Shown here: piece after piece, positions 34,655-48,100 of the stretch
Layout: each line of letters opens with the position of its first letter
Position numbering within the stretch: the first letter of the stretch is position 1
Assembly (NCBI GenBank): GCA_928212115.1
Contig: CAKMRJ010005523.1
Span: forward strand, 102,202,065 to 102,266,064
Length of the DNA stretch: 64,000 bases
Source of the DNA: Lactuca virosa
Lineage: Eukaryota > Streptophyta > Magnoliopsida > Asterales > Asteraceae
Direction of reading: 5' to 3'
Notes under the pieces: generated by a model
What the model was told of the DNA's origin: nothing
Seen by the model: the letters and a program-made list of their open reading frames with translations, nothing else
The model's database searches: none
Translations under genes and position numbers: made by a program

Positions 34655-35184
34655 CTGCATCTCGGGTGGCGTAAGGCAATACAATGCCTTAGCAATTGGC
34701 ACTGCACCAGTGATCACGTCGATCTGAAACTCCACCTGCCTCTTAGGAGGTACACCTGGACACTCCTTCATAAATACATCAGGGAAATCGCGCACAACAT
34801 GAACATCATAGATGAAAATCGATCTCTCTCGTCAATCCTGACTTGGTATCGTCACCGTAAACGGTAATCACTCCCCAACTAGGATCTCGAACCGTCACCA
34901 ATTACCGCTCATAGTCAATCAGAGCCCCAAACTGGCTCAACCAATCCATACCCACGATAACACAAACATCTCCCATCGCAATATGGATAAGGTCTATCGG
35001 ATACCCAACACCAAAAATCTCCAATACATAGCCTTGATAAACGTCAGTAGCGGAGACGACATGGTCATCCGCTATAGAAATCCTCTACGGTCTACTCAAA
35101 GCCTCACATGCAATGCTAAAATCACGGTAAAAGGATGATGACACAAAATATCGACTCGCAGCCGAGTCAAACAACACTAGAGCA
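34655..35184 (-). pseudogene. Gypsy protease fragment, antisense
   Basis: On the minus strand the segment encodes LVLFDSAASRYFVSSSF, then RISIADDHVVSATDVYQGYV, then VCVIVGMDWLSQFGALIDYE. This is the order of a Ty3/Gypsy aspartic protease. The active site DSG has become DSA. The left end abuts the 3' LTR of D and the right end is cut by the LTR of E at 35185, so this is a remnant of an older element that received both. It is a different lineage from element B, judged by the motif wording. Confidence 0.75.
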
Positions 35185-35598
35185 TGTAACATCCCGAAAA
35201 TCATGGTAAAATTTTTAATTTTTCAAAACCGAACTACTAACCGTAAATGTATAAAAACTTAGTTTCCAAAGCTAAGTGAGTTCCCAACCAAAATACCACC
35301 ACACAAACATATAACACCATGCATATTGGGTCCACAACCATCGGCTTGGATTACTCCGGAGCCCACATCACGAATGTGGCTTGCCTTTTTAGCCCACATC
35401 CCATGTCTCGATTCCTCCTGAGCGCACAACATAAGTCTGTCTTGCCTTACCGGCCCTCAGCTTATGTCTGGCTTGCTCCCGAGCCCACAACATAAGTCTG
35501 TCTTGCATTTCCATCCCTCAGATTATTGTGTGGCTTGCTCTCGAGTTTTTTTGGCTTCTACATAGTGTAGTATTGCTTCAACCCAACCACAGTATGTC

Positions 35599-35679
<81 letters not shown>

Positions 35680-35851
35680 CATATGACATGTATCTAGTAA
35701 ACATATAATCATATAACCAGTCAACAGACAAACATGTTGATCTACAGATCACTAACGAATAACAACATCTTATAGAAGGACATAAATCTAACCAATCAAT
35801 ACAACATAATAACTTCCTCTAGACCATGACACATAATCCAGTGGGCCGACA
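35185..35851 (-). repeat. 3' LTR of element E, distal part
   Basis: Continues at 43575 across the insertion of F. It includes repeats of CCCACAACATAAGTCTGTCTTGC (two full copies near 35425 and 35485, shared core ACATAAGTCTGTCTTGC) and a TA tract (35601-35679). Confidence 0.75.
35601..35679. repeat. (TA)n microsatellite
   Basis: About 78 bp of pure TA inside the LTR of E. Confidence 0.95.
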
Positions 35852-36613
35852 TGATGGGTTTTGAGCATTCTAACACTCCTATGGTGTACATGCAACCCTA
35901 TAAACCTTGGATCTATGTTTTCTCTATTATACATGCAAATATTCAATATTCCAAGGTTTCATCCTAACTAGCATAATAAGAAGTATATACAATACAAGAA
36001 TCTAGTAGAATGACATACCTTTTGATGGAGCTTGTAGTCTTGAACCTTTAAGAGCTTAGTGCCCCAAGTGTTGCACCTCAAATGGTTCACACAACACCAA
36101 GAACCCTTGGAATAACTAGAGAAGAAGAATACTTAGTTCAACCTTATGAAATTCAGCCCTTGCCCTCTTGTGTGTATGCACTAGTGCCCATTTCATGAAC
36201 TAGAGACCTCTTTATATAGTGTGGAGGATTAGGGTTACATTCATGTAAACGCTAATACCCATGATCTTTCATTTCCATAGGATCCATGGGTTAAACACTC
36301 CATGGACTATCTATGAAGGCTTGGCCCAACCTAAATGAACTTGGCCCATCCTATATATATAAGAGTCCATATTTAATTAGTTCCTTTTTTATCACTAAAT
36401 TAATTCTAAATTAATTCTTGATCAATACTAATTAAATAATATGATTCCATATTAATATATTATAACTTATAATATATTAATATAAATCATAAGTATTCTT
36501 TTTTCTCATTTTGTCTATCCAATTGTTCCGATGCCATGCAACCCAAATGGACCATGCCAAATTGGGTCAAGTACATACCAATTATAGTTATGGACTTAGA
36601 CACTAATCCAACA
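35852..36613 (-). repeat. 3' LTR of element F
   Basis: On the plus strand it starts TGATGGGTTTTGAGC and ends CCAACA. It matches 42797-43574 and, in reverse complement, the LTRs of A. The telo-box palindrome is kept near 36230. Confidence 0.9.
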
Positions 36614-38273
36614 GTCTCCCACTTGGATAAGTCTAAAACTATTATTACGTATGACTCCAAAACCCGACTTGCAATCGTAGCTCTTAAAGCCGCTGTCGAA
36701 CTCTGACCTAGTCAATGACTTTTCCATTAGATAAGGGATCATATATTCGTCCATTCTAGATATCATATAGACTGAGACATGGATTATAATAATTCTCTCT
36801 GTCCATTTGTTGTTTCCTGATTTTCGATTTATGACGACTGACGAATTGAACAAATCAAATCAGTCCAGGCTTGGCCAAGCACTTAGGGGTGTCATCACTA
36901 AATCATCGAGGGGCCCACAGATATCACTTTTATCCCTCCAAGGGTAAAAGGAATGGATAAACTTCGACTCATATGCTTGTTCTACTACTTGTTGAATCAT
37001 ACACAAAGACACGTTTTATAACATCGAGTTACCAATGCGTTTTCGTACAATCAATGTATAACCAACTCATAGTCAACAACTCATATCTCTAGGTTTAAAG
37101 AATATAAGATATTATCGTTTCATGATCACTCGTGATAAAATCCATGAAGTGAGTCTGAGCGTGGGTTTAATCCAATACTCGAATCTCATTCCAGGAGCAC
37201 TCATGAATGTTGTAGCAACTCTTGCTATCTCCAACACCTTAGACATCTACAAACCCAATTCATGACAGTCTTGTCTTAATACCTACTTCCAACGTATTAT
37301 CGACTGTGGATGGTTTGAATAACTTAGTCATCTGGGAAGTATGACCTAGTTATTTCTGGAAGTCACAACATGCAAAGTGAAACACAAGAATAATCGAATC
37401 CAATATGGTCTCAGAACTTATGAACATAAATAGAACACCTTTTATTTATCACCATATTGATTACACATTATTCATTGCATAATGTTTCAAATCATCAACT
37501 TTATACTTGAATCAAAACAATAGTCATGCCATGCTCTAAGCATGCACACTATGTTTATCCAAACTATAGTTATGCCATACACCAAGTATGCACACTATGT
37601 TTTTCTATGATCCTTACTTTGTGGAGTAGATCAATTGAACATAATTCCAATGATTCTCATTTCACAATCCCGAATCCTCATCGTAAATGTAAGAATTCTA
37701 AATTCTTGCTATTTACCGAAATCTGTTAGATTCTAAACTTATATGCATTGATTCTCTTGTAATGACTATGCACAAAGTCACAAAGACTTGTCAACAGACA
37801 TTACAGAGTATTCCAATGGAGATCATTTCCATGGAAACGAAGTCTCAAATTCAAAGTACATTGCTTTGAACATCCTTCTTGCATTAAGTTTTCTAATCTT
37901 ACACAGATTTAATGGATAACTTCCACCTATGAAACATTTCCATATTCTCATTCTGATTATCACTTCTGAATAAGAGTTGCCTCCTTTCAGAATATGTCAT
38001 TACAGTCCTTTCCAAAAAACTACACCATACTTCCAACTGTCCATGAGCAACCAATCTTTAGTAAACCTCAGATTGTCCTCGACGATTGCTTAATCATCTT
38101 AGTCATATCCAATTCTAGACCTTTTTCCACTCTTAATGCCCTAGGCATTTGGAAAATTTAGAAAGGATACATATTATAGCACATGTAATCGATCCTATAT
38201 CCGAAGCATATGAGACACGATTCATGATGTCTAACATAAAGACATTTTGCTACAATATTTTTCATTTGTCATG

Positions 38274-38329
38274 TTTTCAAAATTTGACTATGAAAAGGGA
38301 TGTCGTAATCATAATCGAACTTGAGAATG

Positions 38330-38331
<2 letters not shown>
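38274..38331 (-). other. Hairpin A4 of element F
   Basis: The stem begins GTTTTCAAAATTTGACTATGA on the plus strand and pairs with TCATAATCGAACTTGAGAA. The loop in sense is TTACGACATCCCTTT, one base off the consensus core. Confidence 0.7.
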
Positions 38332-38384
<53 letters not shown>

Positions 38385-38414
38385 TTCCTTATGTTGAACC
38401 ATTCCAACATAAAA

Positions 38415-38470
<56 letters not shown>
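38332..38470. repeat. Two (TA)n tracts in the interior of F
   Basis: TA tracts at about 38332-38380 and 38418-38468 flank a short hairpin-forming segment (ATGTTGAACCATTCCAACAT). Element A has only a few TA units at the same place (about 5094-5103). Confidence 0.9.
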
Positions 38471-38471
<1 letters not shown>

Positions 38472-38795
38472 TTGACTAAAGATGATTAAAATCTCAATCT
38501 AAGCTTTTAGATTTGAAATGAAGTATAATTTCCTCTCCCTTAATTATAGCAAAACAACTTTTCAAACCCTGCAAAGTACATTTTACAAATTGAAACTTTT
38601 GTTTTCTATAATTAACATTTGCTAACTTGCATAACACTTATGCTCCCACTAGCTTTGACATGTACTCAGAACTCAGCTGGACTTCTAGAAATCAATACTT
38701 TATTGACTTTCTTACCAAAGTTCAGATTTCTGATACGAGATGGTTTGATAAAGCTTTATCAAAATCATACCTTTCCTTAGATAGCTCATATGTGT

Positions 38796-38856
38796 GTCTA
38801 AACAATTTTAGAACTATGAAAAGGGATGCCGTAATCATAGTCTCAATTGTTTAGAC
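38796..38856 (-). other. Hairpin A3 of element F
   Basis: GTCTAAACAATT (38796-38807) pairs with AATTGTTTAGAC. The inner stem ACTATGA/TCATAGT closes a loop which, in sense orientation, reads TTACGGCATCCCTTT, identical to A3 of element A. Confidence 0.8.
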
Positions 38857-38865
38857 CTTTGCCAT

Positions 38866-38927
38866 TTCTCACAAGTCCATGTTAGTGTGTCGGTTACCCA
38901 CACACACTCCACTAACGACTTTGAGAA
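38866..38927 (-). other. Extra family-B hairpin present only in element F
   Basis: GTTAGTG (38881-38887) pairs with CACTAAC (38910-38916). Outer stems TTCTCA/TGAGAA and AAGTC/GACTT extend it to about 18 bp with small bulges. The loop is a variant of the leader loop (sense GTGTGTGGGTAACCGACA). The surrounding ~86 bp (38866-38951) have no counterpart in element A. Confidence 0.7.
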
Positions 38928-39779
38928 TGCAAATATCACAATTGCTACCCGCTTAAAACCTACTCAGTGAAAGCGTTTCCTCACCATCATTTTCATGAAT
39001 CGGAGAGAAACCTTATGACACTTAGATTTCTATGGTGTGTGTTACTATCCATGTGAATTTGTCAAAACCATAATCACAAGATAAGGTTAGTGACAAATCC
39101 AAACTCATATGGACTAAACTTGTGCAATCTTACCTTCTTGTCACCTGACAGCTCAAGGACCTGTTATTGCTTCCAAGTAGTTATGCAAACAACTGAGAAC
39201 TTATATAACTCAGATGCATAGTCAACTTTAACTGAAATGGGCACAGAAGTAGGAATATGTCAACACGATAGGTTACAAACCTCGAGTCGTGTGCTAGCGA
39301 TAAATTACAGGTTTTTATTCTTGATTAGTTCTTGAAACTCTTTCAGGATCTTTTAGACTCCAACTGTCCTCTTGACATATAAGACTCTCTTGCCAAGAAC
39401 CATTCCTTGACAAAACAAATATTCAAGAGATAGTGCGGATTCTTATCAAGACAAACACTTCACACAATTGGCCTTAGTTGGTCTTTGTTTTATCCAAAAC
39501 ATCACAACTTACCAATTTCAAATGTACAAGAGTAGAAAACATTTTACTCTTACATTTGACAAGTGTTATAAACCTTCTTTAAGATATGTCACTCAAGTTA
39601 CAATCTTCGAGTATGACTCTAAGAATTGTTTTGGAACGAAGAATGACTTATCTTCTTGATTTAACCACTTCAACAATTCATGACTCCTCTTCTTAGCCAT
39701 AAGAATGCACTAAGATGTCCTTAGAGGATGAATTGTGATATGGTTTCATAATCACTAAGATAATCATAAACAAGATACT

Positions 39780-39930
39780 CAAGTACTCTCCCATCTTTTC
39801 AGATTGGAGAAACTTTTATCTTTCTGCCTAATTTGATTCTTCTTATTCGTTCTGCCTTATATTGAAACTTTTCCAATGTTTCAGAATTATACTTAAACTT
39901 GTAAGCACAACCATATTTACTAGACTTTAG
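39780..39930 (-). pseudogene. Eroded integrase core of element F
   Basis: Counterpart of 3712-3885 in element A. It keeps the K-M-G-E-Y block and the same in-frame TAG and TAA (39828-39830 and 39816-39818 on this strand). Confidence 0.5.
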
Positions 39931-40558
39931 TAAATCATGACGAGTAGCCTTATCGTTCTTTATGGTGGGCCTGATCAGTGCACAACCAAGTGTACCCGAT
40001 CTCCTAGTCCTTCACTTGACTCACATATACATGTGAACAAGGAATTAGTGTTTATTTCCTAAAGATGAAAATTTTCATTCAACATACAATACAAGTTGCA
40101 TGATTCCAAGCTTCTATCCAACTGAAACTTGGGTGATGAGAATCTTTCCTTATTTGGTAAATTATGACACCACCACAAACGAAAGAATCAAATCCATTTT
40201 CCCATATTGCTATCAATGGAATCATATAAACAACAATTTTTCATAAATTCCATTGTAAGAAGATATAATCAAATAAAACAAAATTTTATTTATTTATAAA
40301 ATGCGGAAAAACTTATTCCTTACAATGCAACTTTAAATGAAAACTATGCTATTACATATTTCCTAGCAATCTATCATAACTCCTAAGCAGCAGCTCAAAA
40401 ATCCGATCTTCAAATCATGCGATTGAAATCCATCTTCGCGATCAGATTCAACATACTCTTCCTTTAAGTTTCCTTCCCTTTGCTTGATCCTGCCATACAT
40501 CAAAATGTAATCTAGTCACATCATGTATTAAGAATTAACAATTATAAACTTAACAGAG

Positions 40559-41223
40559 TTAGATAGTGGACTTACCTGAAGCAGAGTCAAACTTTTTGAT
40601 TCTTCCTTCTCTCAGATCCTTCAGGTAGTTAGGGCAGCTTCGTTTCCAATGTCCCTTCTCTTGACAGTAAAGACATACAGACTCTTTGGGAATGGTACAT
40701 GGGACTACACCAAATCGGGTTGACCAGTCAATCCCTTTCCATCTTTTCCGGACCAAATGTTTTGAGAGGCAGACCTTCCAATCAAATTTGTTTGACCATT
40801 GTGCCAAATCATTGCTGATTTAGCAGCAACAAGCAAATAAGAAAGGTCTATTAGGGTCATGTCGTGATCTGTCACATAGTAGTCTTTAATGAACTCACTA
40901 TATGACTCAGGAAGTGACTGAAGAACCCAGTCAATAGCCAACTTCCTTGGGACATCGACACCCAACACTCTCAGCCTGTTGATGTGTGACTTCATTCCTA
41001 AGACATGAGTGCACACAGGTCTTCCATCTTTATGTTTCATTGCAAGCAGGGCTTGTGTGATCTTGAACTTTTCAAGTCTTTGAGCTTGTGGGTCAGGGAG
41101 AATAATTGGAGGAGCTGGAGGAAGAGAAGTATGATTTCCATGATCTAATCGCAGGACATCATCTTCATTAGGAAAGCTTGTTCCAAGAGATTTGGGAAGA
41201 TCATAAATGTCTGAACCAGACAT
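40559..41223 (-). pseudogene. Copia gag of element F, one frameshift
   Basis: The ATG at 41223 opens MSGSDIYDLPKSLGTSFPNE, then an UBN2-like body (FKITQALLAMKHKDGRP, MKSHINRLRVLGVDVP, LPESYSEFIKDYYV). The frame breaks between about 40705 and 40807. The other frame then carries an intact CCHC knuckle, CLYCQEKGHWKRSC (about 40630-40675), and ends GKSTI-stop at 40559. It is about 220 residues once both frames are read, short for a full Copia gag-pol because pol does not continue. It shows what element A's gag looked like before decay. Without the frameshift it could have supplied an RNA-binding protein. Confidence 0.8.
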
Positions 41224-41310
41224 CTACAATGGGAGAAATTCAAGTTAGTTGATTTAAGTCCTTAATATAACACCTAATATGAAATATTAAGGCTAGGACC
41301 CAACACAATA

Positions 41311-41354
41311 TTTTTATAACTTGGAAGAGCGATGTCGTAATCCAAGCTACAAAA
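41311..41354 (-). other. Hairpin A2 of element F
   Basis: On the plus strand, TTTTATAACTTGG and CCAAGCTACAAAA flank the loop. In sense orientation the two differences from a perfect stem become G-U pairs. The loop in sense is ATTACGACATCGCTCTT. Confidence 0.7.
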
Positions 41355-41505
41355 TATTTGAAGGTAGGTGAATGCCGATTCACCAATTTCCACCATGAAA
41401 AACGAAATGAGAATTAGGTTTTAAATGGCTTTGAAACTCCTAGATCTTTTGAGATTCATTGAACTTTGCAATGGCATGTTTAAATCTCGATTGTTCCCTC
41501 TCAAG

Positions 41506-41534
41506 TTTGTGACTGGGATGCCGAGGATCACAAA
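41506..41534 (-). other. Hairpin A1 of element F
   Basis: TTTGTGA (41506-41512) pairs with TCACAAA (41528-41534). The loop in sense is TCCTCGGCATCCCAG, identical to A1 of element A. Confidence 0.75.
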
Positions 41535-41670
41535 GAAGGTGTGAATAACCATGAAAATATACTTGGTACTCTTAATTTTTATCACCTAATCGATGTGCCG
41601 GTTAACCACACGCGCTCCACGGATCTATGATAAACCTTAAGCCACCCTTTGCCAACCTTGTTAAATCCAA

Positions 41671-41706
41671 GTTAGTGTGTCGGTTAACCACACACGCTCC
41701 ACTAAC
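41671..41706 (-). other. Hairpin B1 of element F
   Basis: GTTAGTG/CACTAAC stem around CGGTTAACCACACACGCTCC, the family-B loop on the minus strand. Confidence 0.7.
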
Positions 41707-42783
41707 GACTTAAGCAAGGTGCAAAGTGTAATTTCATGGGTTAGCACCAATTTCATATTTTCCTAAGTAACTAAAATTGGGAATTTACAAGTGTTTAGTT
41801 ACTTAGTATTTATCATTATACTTTTAGTGAAGGGAGAATTATAGTATTGTCCTACCCGTTCGGCTAACGCCCCTCCACCAGTTAAGGAAGCGGTGGGTGA
41901 GAGTGGACACCCATTAAACTGTCATTTTATAGGCTTCGTGAATGAGGCCTACTAACGGTAAGACTAACTTTGTTCTTATACATATATATAACTATTAACT
42001 ATTAATATTATAATAGTATAAGGGTTGAATTTTAACTTTTAAAATTCTAAGGGTTTGACTTGGAATTAAAGTATTCATGAGGGGAAACTTTACAAATTCC
42101 AAAACTTGAGGGCAAGTTTTGAACTATTCAAAAACTCTTCAATTCCATAACTTATGAGTTTAAAGTAGTTTTAATGAAAAACTCTTCAAGTTTCATAACT
42201 TGAGGACAAGTTATGGAAGACTTTAAAGCATTAAAAAAAATGAGACTCTTCATTTTATAACTTTTGGAAATCTTATGAGTTTTAAAAATCATAAACGTGA
42301 CTTTTCATATAACTTGAGGACAAGTTACAAAAACACATATTATGAAAAACTTTTAGATCAATTTGGATTGAAAACTTATTATAACATAACTTTTCTATTA
42401 ATCTAAATCAACTCATAAGAACAAGATAATTCAAATCAAACAATTTTCATGAAATTAGCCTAACCATTAAACTAATACAAAACATGAATCTATTGACAAT
42501 TATCTTTGAAATTGGATTAGCATGAACATTACCACATCAAAAACAGCTTTACAAGTTCAAAAACAGCTTAGGGTAATGTTCTTAGTACAATTCCAGCCAA
42601 AAAACTCGAATATATGCTGTCAGGGGGTCCAACCCGTCGAGTGCATGAACCAATTCGACGAGTTGGATGATTTTACACATGGACACGTCGAGTCCCTTAA
42701 TGGACTCGGTGAGTCAGCTGTCGAGACAGCAGAAAATTCGATTTTTCAGCCTTTTGCATCAAGTATAATTGAAAACAAACCTA

Positions 42784-42795
42784 GCTCTGATACCA
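42784..42795 (-). other. Primer-binding site of element F
   Basis: GCTCTGATACCA, the reverse complement of TGGTATCAGAGC, adjacent to the LTR at 42797. Confidence 0.93.
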
Positions 42796-42796
42796 C

Positions 42797-43256
42797 TGAT
42801 GAGTTTTGAGCATTCTAACACTCCTATGTTTTCTCTATTATACATGCAACTATTCAATATTCCAAGGTTTCATCCTAACTAGCATAATAAGAAGTATATA
42901 CAATACAAAAATCTAGTAGAATGATATACCTTTTGATGGAGCTTTTAGTCTTGAACCTTTAGGAGCTTAGTGCCCCAAGTGTTGCACCTCAAATGGTTCA
43001 CACAACACTAAGAACCCTTGAAATAACTACAGAAAAATAATACTTAGTTCGCCCTTATGAAATTCGGCCCTTGCCCTCTTTTGTGTATGCACTAGTGCCC
43101 ATTTCATGAACTAGAGACCTCTTTATATAGTGTGGAGGATTAGGGTTACATTCATATAAACCCTAATACCCATGACCTTTCATTTCCATAGGATCCATGG
43201 GTTAAACACTCCATGGACTATCCATGAAGGCTTGGCCCAACCTAAATGAACTTGGC

Positions 43257-43324
<68 letters not shown>

Positions 43325-43574
43325 AGTCCATATTTAATTAGTTCTTTTTTTATCACTAAATTAATTCTAAATTAATTCTTGATCAATACTAATTAAATAA
43401 TATGATTCCATATTAATATATTAGAACTTATGATATATTAATATAAATCATAAGTATCCTTTTTTCTCATTTTGTCTATTCAATTGTTCCGATGTCATGC
43501 AACCCAAATGGACCATGCCAAATCGGGTCAAGTACATACCAATTATAGATATGGACTTAGACACTAATCCAACA
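42797..43574 (-). repeat. 5' LTR of element F
   Basis: Matches 35852-36613. It contains a TA tract (43263-43321) that the other LTR has only as a few units, so the tract grew or shrank after insertion. Confidence 0.9.
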
Positions 43575-45124
43575 CGATATTGGTGCCTTCGACCCAAAAG
43601 TACAGTGAGGAAAACTCACTACCTCTACTGATCTCCTACACAAAAACCAGGGCCTTAAACTCAAACTACCACTCAAAATACCCAAAATACCCCTATATCA
43701 CATTTGGTCAAAATCCTGGTCACTAGTCAAAGCAGAAAGTAAATAAGTCAATGGAAGGTCAAGCTGACTGAGTACTCCCTGCATAATTAGCTACTACGTC
43801 GGCCTTAGTCGCATCTTATCCAAAACCACAGGACTCTAACCTAGTACGCGCAACATACCAATTGGTACGCCCAGCGTACTCCGTCTGAATCCAAAACTTT
43901 ATATTAAGAACGTATTCCTTAAAGACCTTTTGTCCAAACTCAGATCTAGACCCATAACATCATTCCAAGTAATAAAGTTTCCACCTTTATGACTTTCCAT
44001 GTCTAGAGAAGGCCCACAAGCTAAAAACCCTAACTTAATAGTCCAGTAAGACATCATGATTCTTGCATGGAAGGGATATAAGGACCAAGATCTCCTTTTT
44101 ATGGTTCTTAATAGCTCCATAAGGGATACAGTTTCCAGCTTTATCCATTAGGATGATCTAAACAATCAAGACCTTTTCTTTAAGTCTCAAAGGGACCAAA
44201 AATGCATGTTTCTCAACTTAATCCATTAAGTCCAAGTCTCCAAACTTCAGATCTGGATTAATATGATGTTTAGATGGATAAAGTTTCAAATTTTATCCAT
44301 AAAAAGGTCACAAATTTTTAAGATCTAAAATTTATGCACTAAAGTGAGCAAAAAGTGACAAATATGAAAATTAACAAGATCTATGAAACTAATGAGCAAG
44401 TTTGAAGCCTTTTAATTACAATGGTCCAGAAATGATATTATTTTGCTGGATCTATGCTTGAAACCTTCTTCCAAACACTTTTATCACTACCTTGTTCTTC
44501 AAGATTCCACATTCTAATGGAGAAATAAGCTTATAAATGATGCCAAGGATCAAAATAAGTGAGAGGATGATAGGGTTTCAAGTTAGAGGCTCGAGAGGGT
44601 GGAGGCTCATGATAGGAAGGACCCACAAGGGGTTAGAGACCTTAAATAGGGCTCAAAACCATGAAAATAGGGTTTTTATTCTGCGGCGATAGGCCAGCAT
44701 ACCTAAATTTACACCCAGCATAATGCCCTAAAAACGCGTACTAGCTAGTGTACGCCTAATGTACTGCCAAACTCCCTATTTCCAGCTTAACTTTGAACGA
44801 CCATAGCGTCTTCGTTTCAACACCGTTTTCGATGATCTTTATATGCACGTAAAGGTATTGAAGATCCCCACAATTTTAGATAATTACTTTTAACTTAAAA
44901 AATACCGAACTAAAATCCTTATTCCAAGAAAGAAGTCCAAAACGTCACTTATCCCATTTTACCCTTTGACTCCAAAACAAAAACTAAGGGTTCGGATTGC
45001 ATAACCAGTATTATAAAAATACAATAGGGTCCAAACCCTATTCCCTTAAAGTCCAATGCATTTACTTGATCCATTTATTGTCTAAAATTCCGAAATAAAA
45101 AACTTATCTAAACATGATGTTACG
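43575..45124 (-). repeat. 3' LTR of element E, proximal part
   Basis: Joins 35851 once F is removed. It ends against the PPT in the sequence GTTACGA, an altered TG terminus. Near 43585-43620 it has the phrase (reverse complement of ACTGTACTTGCGGGTCGAA) also present in the LTR of D at 27781, showing relatedness. Confidence 0.7.
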
Positions 45125-45162
45125 AATCTCCCCCACTTAAACTGGATTTCATCCTCGAAATC
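45125..45162 (-). other. Pre-PPT hairpin and polypurine tract of element E
   Basis: In sense: GATTTCG-AGG-ATGAAATC (45145-45162) with a G-U closing pair, then CAGTTTAAGTGGGGGAGAT next to the LTR. Confidence 0.7.
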
Positions 45163-48100
45163 GGTCTTGGTTATGATTTCTGAAACAAAACCAACATATT
45201 CCATGAACTCCCACTAACCATTTTGAAATCAAGGAATACTATAAAGAAAACTCGAGAGATCGCTCGGAAACCCACAACTGCCGACAAACAACCCAATAAC
45301 TTGAAAATGCTCAACCGTCATAGTTTTCTTTCTTTCCCTAACTGTATGACCCAATTTACAGAGAAAACCCACCCAAACCGGGAATTATCATAACTACAAC
45401 GACAAACCAGCTTCATCACTATACTCCCCAAAATCGGGAACCCATCAGTCTATACATCAAAAGCCTTACCCTAAGACTGATGATCGTCCATTCGTTGAAC
45501 CTACTCCTAGTCCCTGACTAGTAACACCAACAAAACATGATGAAAGAATACTAAAAACATACCGATCGTGAACTCCGCCACATACCAAATCCGAAAATTG
45601 TGCCCAAAAACCTTACACACTTGTCTTCCTGACAAGTCGTCACCAACTCACTACTCTCACGAGCATAATGATGGTCCATCCAAAATTTCACATTGCATCC
45701 AAATCCCTTATTAGCTCAGGTGTACATCCATTTGATAAATCACTCGATACATTTTCAAAGAACTTCATGACTCGAGTCTCCATAACCGATACCCAACATT
45801 GGTAACCAAACTTCAAATAATCAGCCTAGAATCAAACATGGTTCGAAATTCAACACTCTGTAAGAGACTTTTGTGCACATTTATTACTCCCAACAACCTT
45901 TAACTACCCACATGTTCCAAAACAGCTGGTCAATGAGTCTCCCGACTACCAAAATCAACACATTGACATCCAACCATGCCAATAAGACTAATGATCTGAT
46001 ACCTAAGAGTCACAATCAAATAACCACCGGGTCCCTCCCATATGAGTCATGCAACCATTGGTTCATGATACATCGTGACACCATCTACCCACTAGGATGA
46101 TAAGCTCATGGTATCTTAGTAATCTTACCGCTATTCCATCACTGTCCTGAAGACTCACGACCAGCAGCACAGGGGCCTAAAGATACTCAACCATCAACCC
46201 ACATACCTGCAGGAACCCCATCAACATCCCTCTAAACACAACCCAAGCTAAGATCTCATGCTATTATATTCAACATACATATATCCCTAAGGGAAACCCA
46301 TAACCAACCATAGACCAAATGCATTCCTTCTTCCTCACAACCTTACCCAGAGGGTGTGGTACCTGTAGATATAACCGAAATGACGAACTTCAACCGCTAA
46401 AAAAAACATACTCATGAATGGCCAAAACAAAGATCACACACCTTGAATGAAACTGAATAGATTCTACCAATATGTAACTCAGCTTGATAAAACTTCCAAA
46501 ATCATTTAGAAATGTTGTCAAAACCCTGGTTGTGTCAATCCATATACCAACCATGCCAACGCAACATGCCAAAACTTTATTGTGCGTAGATACAAGCCAC
46601 ACCTGGAAAACTAAACAACAATGCCCCAACATACGAACTTCCAATAACCAAGGACATCTACCAAACGCGAGCCTACTATGAACAATAATTTCACAACCAA
46701 CCATGAGGAACTAAACATACCAAACTCTAAAACTGATCGACTGATCAGTAACTGCCCATCCTAGACTACATATATCAAGATATACAACAATATGAAAAAT
46801 CTCTTAACAATCGATACTCAAATTGAGTGGCCCAAATGCCTCTTCACCTACGCTTCCGAAAGGAACCACTAGCTACAACGATCCCCTTGTCCAATAACTT
46901 CTTTCTACAAATATGACTCTTGGATTCATCTCCACATACATCTGATGGCAACTTGCTCTGCACCCCCGACTTGACCAAATGTTGAACCAAAGTTTCACAT
47001 ACCCGAATCGCAAATCCCTATGACCCATTCTTATGAAACCATAACTCGAACAGATTGCTGTCCCTCTAAGCATAATATCCAACTCTCCTCCACTTAGCGT
47101 TTGAACCACCACCAACTGACGTTGCAAATAGAACAAAACTCAAACCAGCTCACCTAGATGCATATCATCCATGGCCCTTGGGATATATACCACAATGCAA
47201 GATGATCTTCTATATAAGGACCAATCAAACTCCAAGAGATTTTGTATCTCAAATGGAGACCTCGGGAACACCCCAATCATGGTTGCCTCTAACATCAAGA
47301 ATTTCATGCAGATGCATAAGCAAAACACCAACTTCCTATCTAGAAACAAATAGATTACTACACTCCTCGCCTGTAAAACCTAACCATCAATTCATCACAA
47401 GAATCATTCATAACTACAAAAGGCATCCTTCTCCTTGTCAGGATACATCAGAGACAACAAAAGTTGTCGCTCCTGATTCCTTCCTTGATTGCGTGAAACC
47501 ATCAGCTAGCACCTGCCCTGCCTATATCCCAAGAAAGTATACCCTTTATATCATCTCAAAGCAAATATACCACAAGGATCCTATTGTGTATTCCCACACC
47601 ACCATATTGCCGCCAAAAAATGAAGTCATATAGCCCCATGTTGGGTCTACATCCCAACTCTACAAATCACATGTTTGCTCTCTGTCTTCTGAACACGGAA
47701 AGCTAGAAGAAAATAGCCTATGACGTAGATAGGACATTCCAATCTATCTTCCAGTCACTCAGCTTCGCCAAAAAATGAAGTCATATAGCCCCATGTTGGG
47801 TCTACATCCCAACTCTACAAATCACATGTTTGCTCTCTCTCTTATGAACACGGAAAGCTAGAAGAAAATAGCCTATGACGTAGATAGGACATTCCAATCT
47901 ATCTTCCAGTCACTCAGCTTCCAGCTGCAATCCTCTAGTCGATCATAACAATTGCTTCTTTCTTGAGTCCCGCGACTCAGCTGGCACTACCTCAGCCAAG
48001 GCCCTCAAGACCGAAAAATCAACTAACTCACTAGGTCACACCATTCAACCTAACCTAACGTGGCCACTAAGGCCCAAAGAATCACCAGACCCATCCACCG

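Larger units (their letters stand above)
35852..43574 (-). mobile_element. Element F: antisense Copia-type element, same family as A
   Basis: LTRs at 35852-36613 and 42797-43574 with ends TGATG.../...CCAACA. The PBS lies at 42784-42795 and a PPT (reverse complement TCTCCCACTT) beside 36613. The flanks CGACA (35847-35851) and CGATA (43575-43579) look like a 5-bp target duplication with one change. It sits inside the LTR of E. It retains a longer gag than A and all the structured hairpins, plus one extra. Its pol region is as dead as that of A. Confidence 0.9.

Noticed and set aside
46390..47633. Several 60-150-codon frames inside element E
   Set aside because: They lie on both strands of a region shared with element D, where the frames are not kept.
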